From NCBI GenBank assembly GCA_013329865.1, contig DUJJ01000112.1, positions 1 to 9,756 on the forward strand: a stretch of 9,756 nucleotides of DNA. Reading direction: 5' to 3'. Both the position numbers and the translations under genes were made by a program. Position 1 is the stretch's first letter, and each line of letters begins with the position of its first letter. Below the pieces are notes generated by a model that ran no database searches, was not told the DNA's origin, and saw only the letters and a list, made by a program, of their open reading frames with translations. This stretch comes from Candidatus Poseidoniaceae archaeon (GTDB taxonomy: Archaea; Thermoplasmatota; Poseidoniia; Poseidoniales; Poseidoniaceae). Of this stretch, positions 1 to 5,091 are shown one piece after another.

Positions 1-1017
1 AGGATTATCGAAGCATTCTCATTCTATTATGCTAGGTTAGTTGTATTTGCCTCAGAAGATGAGCGATTAATTTCTCGCTGGGCTCAGGCAGAGGCTACCC
101 GTGCAGAACAAATTTTGACAAAAGATAATGAAAACCTTGAGGTTATTGCTAAAACCTTCATTTCCAAGATTGAGAAAGATGTTGATATCTCACAACGAGC
201 ACGTAGCGTAGGGGCAACCACAGCACGGCAAATCCGGCAAAATCAAGATGGTAATTTGTGGCGTATTGGCATGGCAGATTTTATTGAAATCTGTCCAAAG
301 ATTACCGGTTCTAGGTGGCGGTTAGCTAATACTCAAATCAGCAATGGGAAGATAACGCTGTTTAACGAACAGCAGTATTCATCTTCGGCCAAAGTCGCTC
401 GTTTGCTCAGGGAGCGAATAAAACATCACATTGAACAAGAAGCATTACAGAAAATGCAGAACATTGACATGGAATTGGCATTGAGGTTGGCCGAACCAGT
501 AGGGATGGTTCGAAACCTTATGGCAAGCAAGGCTAGTGAAGCGATAACTCTCGTTGGAGCCGAGGAATCAGATTGGCCGCCATGTATGCGGAAAATAATA
601 GCAGATTTAGCTAATGGAGTTAATGTAAACCACTTCGGAAGGTTATTTCTAGCATCAATTTCAGCAACTTTAGCCCTACCTGAAGAGTCGTGCATCGGCT
701 TTTTCAGGGGCGCACCAGATTTCAGTGAATCCACAACGACATACCAAGTAAACCACGTTTACAACGGCGCCTACACACCAGCATCCTGTGGTAAACTGAA
801 GGTCAACCACAATTGCCCAGTATTGCCCGGCGACGACCGGCTGTGCGATATCTCTTGGATGGACCATCCACTAAAATACATCCGCGCCACACAGCGTTGG
901 AAGGCTAGAAACCAACAGGCAGAAGCAACAATTCGCCAGGACGATGTGCCATTACAAGCAGAAAATTCCAGTGAGAATGAGGCTATTGAAACGTCCGCCA
1001 AATCCACCAGTGGTTGA
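1..1017 (+). CDS. priL: DNA primase large subunit PriL, 5'-truncated by window edge
   Basis: This is the regulatory subunit of the archaeal/eukaryotic-type primase. It partners with PriS to make RNA primers at replication forks. The frame is open from base 1, so the true start lies upstream; 338 codons are visible. The first residues (SFYYARLVVFASED, then AQAEATRAEQIL) resemble the helical N-terminal domain of archaeal PriL. The C-terminal Fe-S domain carries the expected cysteines in the fragment: C195 (DWPPCMRKI), C231 (CIGFFRGAPDFSE), C263 (SCGKLK) and C272 (NHNC). Between C231 and C263 lies the typical TTYQVNH segment. The family uses four cysteines to hold a 4Fe-4S cluster needed for initiation. 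The last 40 or so residues are a polar tail without recognisable motifs. A 63-nt gap separates the stop from the DUF373 start. Identification rests on motif recognition and is firm; only the N-terminus is missing. Confidence 0.92.
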   Translation, partial: RIIEAFSFYYARLVVFASEDERLISRWAQAEATRAEQILTKDNENLEVIAKTFISKIEKDVDISQRARSVGATTARQIRQNQDGNLWRIGMADFIEICPKITGSRWRLANTQISNGKITLFNEQQYSSSAKVARLLRERIKHHIEQEALQKMQNIDMELALRLAEPVGMVRNLMASKASEAITLVGAEESDWPPCMRKIIADLANGVNVNHFGRLFLASISATLALPEESCIGFFRGAPDFSESTTTYQVNHVYNGAYTPASCGKLKVNHNCPVLPGDDRLCDISWMDHPLKYIRATQRWKARNQQAEATIRQDDVPLQAENSSENEAIETSAKSTSG

Positions 1018-1080
1018 ATTATTCGCGCGAAGGATTTGAATCGTAGAACCTATTAGGGTGCACAACTAACAGTGATTATC

Positions 1081-2199
1081 ATGACCAGAACGCTCGTTTT
1101 GACCGTAGATAGAGACAATGATCTTGGTATTAAAACTGCAATCAGAGGCCCGGTAGTAGGGCGGCGTCAGGTATTGACTGCAGCCTTGAAATTGGGTATT
1201 GCAGATCCGGAAGAGAGTGATACTAATGCAATACTTGGCGCACTATCGCAACACGATAACTTGTCAGAGTCGCTGAGTGATGATGATGAGGTTGAGATAG
1301 CAATTTTGACTGGTGATGAAAAAGTCGGAATACGTTCGGACCGGGCAATATCAGCGCAACTCGAAGAAATAGTCACTACCTTTCAACCTGACAAGGCAAT
1401 ATTAGTCACCGATGGTGCTGAAGACGAGTCAGTCTTACCAATTATTCAATCACAAGTGAGAATAGACCATGTTGAGAAAATTATCGTCAAGCAGTCTAAA
1501 GGTATTGAAGGGACTTACTATTACATCGTTAAGGCATTGGAAGATCCAAAATGGCGTGCTAAGATTATGATTCCATTTGGCTTAGTTTTAGCCATCCTTG
1601 GACTTGGTATCATGTTGCCTGCTGAGATTGGCGGAGTGGTTATTGGTGCGCTACCATTAGTTAGTGGACTGTATATTTTTAGCAAAGGTGCAGGAATTGA
1701 AACCACGGTAAACCGGGTAATCCAAGAGATGCGCGACAACGCGGATGCTGCGATGTTTTCATCATTGCTATGGACTGCAACTGTTTTCAGTGCGATATTC
1801 GCCGTTGCTGAAGGGTATCAGGAATATACAAATCTGGTGGCAAACAGTAGCGCCTCCGTGCTGTGGCTAGAGGTGACCCATGCAGCATTGGCGTGGATTG
1901 TTATTGCGTTTCTGACCTCAACTGCAGGCTTCATGTTTTTGAGGTTGAGAAGAGGTTCATTTTCAGGTCGTTTGATTGTTTTGAGTATCTTCGGTATGGT
2001 AGTATATTCCTTTGTTGACTCCGCACTGCAAATTTCTACCAATGTTTTGAACGGACAATCCTACGAGTTCAGCGTCAACCAAATTCTAGCGGATCTATTT
2101 TATCCAATAATATGGGTTGTTGTGCTATGGATGGCTACAACCATTAAGAATTCACTGCAAGCAAAACAAGCGCAATCAGAGCGCTACTGGGGCATCTAA
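1081..2199 (+). CDS. DUF373 family polytopic membrane protein
   Basis: The family's function is unknown to me; it is typical of archaea. The N-terminus shows the DUF373 pattern LVLTVDRDNDLG, then RGPVVGRR and the DPEESDTNAI segment. An alpha/beta-like cytosolic half follows, with AILVTDGAEDES about one third along. The C-terminal half has about six hydrophobic segments, at roughly residues 165-182, 184-205, 229-248, 264-290, 301-320 and 338-358, counted from the GTG codon at 1072. I prefer the ATG at 1081 because DUF373 proteins usually begin a few residues before the DRD motif. The GTG at 1072 in the same frame would add three residues and lies about 11 nt after an AGGGTG sequence at 1055-1060, so it is a real alternative. 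The stop codon abuts the stop of the convergent CBS gene with no spacer. Family assignment is confident; the role (possibly a membrane-anchored sensor or nucleotide-related domain) is not known. Confidence 0.88.
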   Translation: MTRTLVLTVDRDNDLGIKTAIRGPVVGRRQVLTAALKLGIADPEESDTNAILGALSQHDNLSESLSDDDEVEIAILTGDEKVGIRSDRAISAQLEEIVTTFQPDKAILVTDGAEDESVLPIIQSQVRIDHVEKIIVKQSKGIEGTYYYIVKALEDPKWRAKIMIPFGLVLAILGLGIMLPAEIGGVVIGALPLVSGLYIFSKGAGIETTVNRVIQEMRDNADAAMFSSLLWTATVFSAIFAVAEGYQEYTNLVANSSASVLWLEVTHAALAWIVIAFLTSTAGFMFLRLRRGSFSGRLIVLSIFGMVVYSFVDSALQISTNVLNGQSYEFSVNQILADLFYPIIWVVVLWMATTIKNSLQAKQAQSERYWGI

Positions 2200-2745
2200 T
2201 CACAAGACAAATCTTGGTAGATGTTTGGCCATTGTATGATGTCCTACAACCCCAACTAAGACGCCGTCATCGCTCACTACAGCCAACTGGCTAAGGTCGT
2301 GAGTCAACATTAGTGCACCGGCTTTCAGTAACGGAGTGTTAGTTTTGACCGTTAGTGGTGGTAGACTGATGAGTTGTTTAGCCGGTATACTCAGCATCCA
2401 TGCAATAGAACGCTCGACATTTTTCTTCGCGACAATTTTCAACATATCAATTGCGTGAATTCGACCCATCGGAACACCTTCCCGATTAACGACAAATACA
2501 TGATCCCAATTGTTTTCTGTTAGGTCATCTAATACATCTGCCATGGTATCGTTAGCAAATACCCAATTTGCCTCAACCATCGTATCTCGACAGGTTATGT
2601 TACGGACGATGCTTGACCGTTTTTCCGGCGATAATTTCTCAACTTTGCTACGCCCCGATTTTTTCATCTTAGACCTACCCATCCTAGGTTCCTCAGTCCT
2701 TCGCCAAGGCCTGCTATTTTTGAACTCTTCTAATGCCTTCAACAT
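2200..2745 (-). CDS. Two-CBS-domain protein
   Basis: This is a soluble protein with a pair of CBS domains, a module that usually binds adenosine nucleotides or S-adenosylmethionine and regulates a partner. CBS1 covers about residues 50-105: ITCRDTMVEAN, then HVFVVNREGVPMGRIHAIDML. CBS2 covers about 118-178, with LLKAGALMLTHDLSQLAVV followed by LVGVVGHHTMAKHL. The first 48 residues are rich in Lys and Arg and have no domain I recognise; they could contact nucleic acid or simply be a linker. No catalytic domain is fused, so it is probably a stand-alone regulator. The start is uncertain: the ATG at 2745 has no Shine-Dalgarno, whereas the in-frame ATG at 2682 follows GAGG with 8 nt spacing and would give 160 residues. 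Both CBS domains are kept either way. It diverges from the zinc-ribbon gene across 80 bp. Confidence 0.85.
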   Translation of the reverse strand: MLKALEEFKNSRPWRRTEEPRMGRSKMKKSGRSKVEKLSPEKRSSIVRNITCRDTMVEANWVFANDTMADVLDDLTENNWDHVFVVNREGVPMGRIHAIDMLKIVAKKNVERSIAWMLSIPAKQLISLPPLTVKTNTPLLKAGALMLTHDLSQLAVVSDDGVLVGVVGHHTMAKHLPRFVL

Positions 2746-2825
2746 GTTCTTGTCGTATTTTCACAGTATCAGAGGAATAATCAGCCAACCTAAACTATCT
2801 AAAATAGGGTAACAGTCCGAAGTCT
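2746..2825. promoter_or_regulatory. Divergent intergenic region, probable promoters for CBS and zinc-ribbon genes
   Basis: These 80 bp separate two divergently read genes and must carry both start regions unless one gene is read from elsewhere. The A/T-rich stretch at 2791-2806 (TAAACTATCTAAAATA) lies about 20-35 nt before the ATG at 2826 and could serve as the TATA element of a nearly leaderless transcript. No comparably good element or Shine-Dalgarno is evident for the minus-strand ATG at 2745. The assignment is positional and weak at the motif level. Confidence 0.4.
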
Positions 2826-3185
2826 ATGACGATAATCTCACCAGACGAGTATGATTTGTTGATGAGTTTGTCAGGACAAGAACAAAATTTGCAAGCAGCT
2901 AACATCGGTAAAAAGTATCGATTAACCGAGAAGCAAATTTTAGCGATGCTACCGGACTATGCAGCACCCGCTAATACTAACAATACCTCAAACAATCGTA
3001 ATTTTGCGACGGCAAATAGGCCTCGTTTCGAATACGATCCGAGTCCGGACGCATCTCAACGCCGGCGGGAGATTAGCCAGGCTATTACTTGTCCTAGTTG
3101 TGCTGCTGAATTAGGCATACCGTCAATCAGGCCAATTAGGGTGACTTGCCCGCAGTGCAGCCAAGAGCATACGTTTTACGAATAA
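2826..3185 (+). CDS. Small protein with C-terminal zinc ribbon
   Basis: The protein has 119 residues and I do not recognise its specific family. Residues 1-45 look helical (DEYDLLMSLSGQ, then KYRLTEKQILAMLPDY) and could form a small helical domain. Residues about 46-80 are an Asn/Pro-rich low-complexity linker. The C-terminus has two CxxC knuckles, CPSC at 89-92 and CPQC at 108-111, spaced as in a rubredoxin-like zinc ribbon, so one Zn ion is expected. Such ribbons in small archaeal proteins commonly mediate protein or nucleic-acid contacts; any particular partner here is unknown. The ATG at 2826 is the first start in the frame. No signal peptide or membrane segment is seen. It is followed after a short gap by the unrecognised gene at 3223, possibly in the same transcript. 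Confidence 0.75.
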   Translation: MTIISPDEYDLLMSLSGQEQNLQAANIGKKYRLTEKQILAMLPDYAAPANTNNTSNNRNFATANRPRFEYDPSPDASQRRREISQAITCPSCAAELGIPSIRPIRVTCPQCSQEHTFYE

Positions 3186-3222
3186 ACATAGTATCAATGA
3201 AATTGTCAGGTTGGTTGTTAAT

Positions 3223-4032
3223 ATGGACAAAATGAAATCCTCAATGTGGCAATATACACCAAATAATTCGCCTTTGCCGCTACCAAAAGAACCCTTTGTT
3301 TGCGGTGATTCAACTCTTTATCCACTAGAATTTTCGCTTGATTCAACCGCTGCTCTCACGTTTAATGAGTTGAATAAATCACTCGCCCTAGCTGAAGTTG
3401 ACGGCGAGACGCTTGAGGAATTTTTAATCGCCCGTGCAGCACCAGCGTTGGCTGATAGAGTGCCTATACTTTTACTTGGAGAATTAGCCAACCCGTTCCA
3501 ACTTTCACGTCTCAAGCTAGGACTAGTTCCAGTGATCAATGTCCGCTTGCAGAACCTGTGTAGAACCTATGCAGACAGTTTAGACTCGCGAATGATTAGA
3601 CCCGGCATACATCACATCACCCTCGCAAGGTCCGAGGGCTGGTGGGAATTAACTCATCTTGCCTTTGCGACACTCCCGCAAATAAAGCAGATGATTGAAT
3701 GGCTAAATAACCGGCAGCATGGGGACTGGCGACCAGTTAAACCAAATGAAGGGATGCTAATAATAGAGAATAATAGTGTATTATCACCACCTCCGTTTGA
3801 ATCATTAGATTGGGACGGTAATAATGAATCCTGCAGTGCCGAGGAACCGCCACCAAATGGACCACAACTTGACATCACTCAAGTGATGGTACCAATCCAC
3901 ACAAAGCATGGTTGCTATGACAATCGCGGACGACTAATCCGTTGCGTTCATGTTGGTCAGAGAGAGTTTCATGCTAATTATTTTAGGCGCGGGTCCTCAA
4001 AACGTTGGCAGGATATTTTGCGCATAGTCTAG
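3223..4032 (+). CDS. Uncharacterised protein, faintly gamma-glutamylcyclotransferase-like
   Basis: The protein has 269 residues and is soluble, with no signal peptide or membrane helix. I do not firmly recognise it. The central part runs VPILLLGELANPFQLSRL, then VPVINVRLQNLCRTYADS, then a segment ending TLPQIKQMIEWL. This order recalls uncharacterised proteins with a YGSNANPxxL loop followed by VPVLRxRL and a TPEQLxRM segment, which I associate with the gamma-glutamylcyclotransferase (GGCT-like) fold. If the resemblance is right, the usual Tyr-Gly-Ser loop is altered to LGELANP, so catalysis may be lost. The region from about residue 185 to 220 (numbered from the TTG at 3211) is Pro/acidic and likely disordered. 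The last 45 residues are basic (HTKHGCYDNRGRLIRCVHVG). The ATG at 3223 is chosen; a TTG at 3211 in the same frame would add four residues. The gene itself is well supported; its function is not. Confidence 0.7.
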   Translation: MDKMKSSMWQYTPNNSPLPLPKEPFVCGDSTLYPLEFSLDSTAALTFNELNKSLALAEVDGETLEEFLIARAAPALADRVPILLLGELANPFQLSRLKLGLVPVINVRLQNLCRTYADSLDSRMIRPGIHHITLARSEGWWELTHLAFATLPQIKQMIEWLNNRQHGDWRPVKPNEGMLIIENNSVLSPPPFESLDWDGNNESCSAEEPPPNGPQLDITQVMVPIHTKHGCYDNRGRLIRCVHVGQREFHANYFRRGSSKRWQDILRIV

Positions 4033-4060
4033 GACTCCCATGGACAGCCCAGTTAACCGA

Positions 4061-4069
4061 TTATATACT
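4061..4069 (+). promoter_or_regulatory. TATA-like box for the winged-helix gene and downstream UDP-GlcNAc genes
   Basis: The sequence TTATATACT lies centred about 32 nt before the ATG at 4097, inside the 64-bp gap after the preceding gene. Archaeal TATA boxes sit about 26 nt before the transcription start, so transcription would begin near 4090 and give a leader of only a few bases. This is the best TATA-like match I see in the window. Confidence 0.5.
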
Positions 4070-4082
4070 CAGCAAGCGTATC

Positions 4083-4096
4083 TTATATCGATATAA
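4083..4096. promoter_or_regulatory. Perfect 14-bp palindrome, candidate operator
   Basis: TTATATCGATATAA reads the same on both strands, with all seven base pairs matching. It ends at the base immediately before the ATG at 4097 and overlaps the transcription start expected from the upstream TATA-like box. A dimeric regulator bound here would block initiation. Because the gene that follows encodes a small winged-helix-like protein, autoregulation is the simplest reading. The A/T richness means a second TATA element is an alternative explanation. Confidence 0.45.
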
Positions 4097-4348
4097 ATGC
4101 GAGGAAAGGGTTCACAAAAAGAAGCGAGGCTTGAACGTCTCAAGGAGGAAATCGTGGAATATATCGCAATTGTCCCTGATTGCTCTGCCGCCGATATAGT
4201 TCATTATTTATCAAACGAAAGACGCATGCGTAACCACGGCCTGACAACGAGAAAGGTGGGGTTGTTCATCCCGCGCTATCTGTCAGATCTTGTCGGATTC
4301 AGGCTGGATAATACCACCGGTAAAAGACTCTACAGACTAGCTGCATGA
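4097..4348 (+). CDS. Small winged-helix-like DNA-binding protein
   Basis: The protein has 83 residues and no family name that I recognise. The predicted order fits a winged helix-turn-helix. There is a first long charged helix at about 5-24 (KEARLERLKEEIVEYIAIV), a second helix at about 28-40 (DCSAADIVHYLSN) and a putative recognition helix at about 50-62 (TTRKVGLFIPRYL). A beta wing follows at about 66-81, VGFRLDNTTGKRLYRL. The composition is basic, as expected for DNA binding. It has its own TATA-like box and a perfect palindrome at its start codon, which suggests autoregulation. The GlmU-like gene follows after 37 nt on the same strand, so it is probably the first gene of that transcription unit and could regulate it. 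Overlapping frames here lack a comparable domain. Structure and role are inference from sequence pattern only. Confidence 0.65.
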   Translation: MRGKGSQKEARLERLKEEIVEYIAIVPDCSAADIVHYLSNERRMRNHGLTTRKVGLFIPRYLSDLVGFRLDNTTGKRLYRLAA

Positions 4349-4385
4349 ACGGCAGATTCATCTTTAGTAGCCGACTCGGGTAACT

Positions 4386-5087
4386 ATGGAATGGCCAGCA
4401 CAAGTTTATGCTGATTCGCTATTTCCAAACTTGAACAAGGATAATCCATCGACAATTCCAACCTTTCCAGTTCGCCAACCAGTATGGGATTTACTTTCAG
4501 AGAAATTCGACAATTCTCTCAAACTGCAAATTGCTGCTTTACAATCCTCAAACCTCAATCTAATTGATTTAACAACGTTACCTAAGCAAATTACCTTTGA
4601 CGAATCGAACGGTCCTGTCATGATTGAGGCAGGCGCAGTGATTGAACCATCAAGCCACTTTATTGGCCCCTGCTTTGTTGGCAAGAACGCAATAGTCAGG
4701 CACGGCGCATATATCCGAGAGAACTCCTGGATTTGCTCTACAGCGGTTGTGGGACATTGTTCGGAAATAAAGCATTCAGTTTTGTTGCCTGGAGCTAAAG
4801 CACCTCACTTCAATTACGTTGGAGATTCGATTCTTGGTGGAGGAGTGAACCTTGGTGCAGGGGTAAAACTGAGTAATCTAAGGAATGACGGTGGTGAGGT
4901 TTATTTGAGAATTGGGGACTCAAGACTTGCTAGTGGATTAAGAAAATTTGGTGCAATACTCGGTGAAGGTTGCCAACTTGGTTGTAACGCAGTTACTAAT
5001 CCTGGGACTGTACTGGGCAACGGTAGTATTGTCTTGCCCAACGTTACTATCACTGGCATACACGATGCCTCGTCCGTTCACAGGTGA
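4386..5087 (+). CDS. Stand-alone GlmU-type left-handed beta-helix acetyltransferase
   Basis: Likely activity: acetyl-CoA-dependent N-acetylation of glucosamine-1-phosphate in UDP-GlcNAc synthesis. Residues from about 77 onward form hexapeptide rungs (for example VMIEAGAVIEPSS, CQLGCNAVTNPGTVLGNGSIV) typical of a left-handed beta-helix trimer. The active-site stretch KAPHFNYVGD matches the GlmU pattern. H141 aligns with the E. coli catalytic His363, and in exact register Y144 aligns with Tyr366, N155 with Asn377, N164 with Asn386 and K129 with Lys351. R105 probably matches Arg333 with one extra rung between them. The counterpart of Lys392 is not obvious. The first 75 residues are not a nucleotidyltransferase domain, so this is not a bifunctional GlmU. 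The stop lies 4 nt before the glmM start. A related sugar-amine N-acyltransferase activity cannot be excluded. Confidence 0.8.
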   Translation: MEWPAQVYADSLFPNLNKDNPSTIPTFPVRQPVWDLLSEKFDNSLKLQIAALQSSNLNLIDLTTLPKQITFDESNGPVMIEAGAVIEPSSHFIGPCFVGKNAIVRHGAYIRENSWICSTAVVGHCSEIKHSVLLPGAKAPHFNYVGDSILGGGVNLGAGVKLSNLRNDGGEVYLRIGDSRLASGLRKFGAILGEGCQLGCNAVTNPGTVLGNGSIVLPNVTITGIHDASSVHR

Positions 5088-5089
5088 TC
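5082..5089 (+). promoter_or_regulatory. Strong Shine-Dalgarno that sets the glmM start
   Basis: AGGTGATC is an eight-base match to the complement of the archaeal 16S rRNA 3' end (full form GGAGGTGATC). Seven nucleotides separate AGG from the ATG at 5092, which is the classic spacing. It overlaps the TGA stop of the acetyltransferase gene (5085-5087), implying translational coupling. It favours the 5092 start over the in-frame ATG at 5065. Confidence 0.7.
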
Positions 5090-5091
5090 TG

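Noticed and set aside
2203..2216. Short inverted repeat CAAGA-CAAA-TCTTG just after the DUF373 stop as a terminator
   Set aside because: The stem is only five base pairs with no T-tract following, and it lies within the CBS coding sequence; chance is sufficient explanation.
2510..2812. Plus-strand open frame of about 100 codons antisense to the CBS gene
   Set aside because: It reads as the complement of a well-supported CBS-domain protein and shows no domain of its own.
4005..4199. Open frame bridging the end of the 3223-4032 gene and the winged-helix gene
   Set aside because: It overlaps both neighbours in another frame, has no recognisable fold, and the promoter elements point to the ATG at 4097.
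2200..4348. The cluster of CBS, zinc-ribbon, unrecognised and winged-helix genes as a defence or mobile-element module
   Set aside because: No nuclease, integrase, transposase, toxin or phage motif, no flanking repeats and no visible composition shift; the region looks like ordinary chromosome.
4948..5091. In-frame 48-codon N-terminal extension of the phosphoglucosamine mutase
   Set aside because: It lies entirely inside the acetyltransferase gene, and the strong Shine-Dalgarno plus the MATNLFGTDGIRG signature fix the start at 5092.
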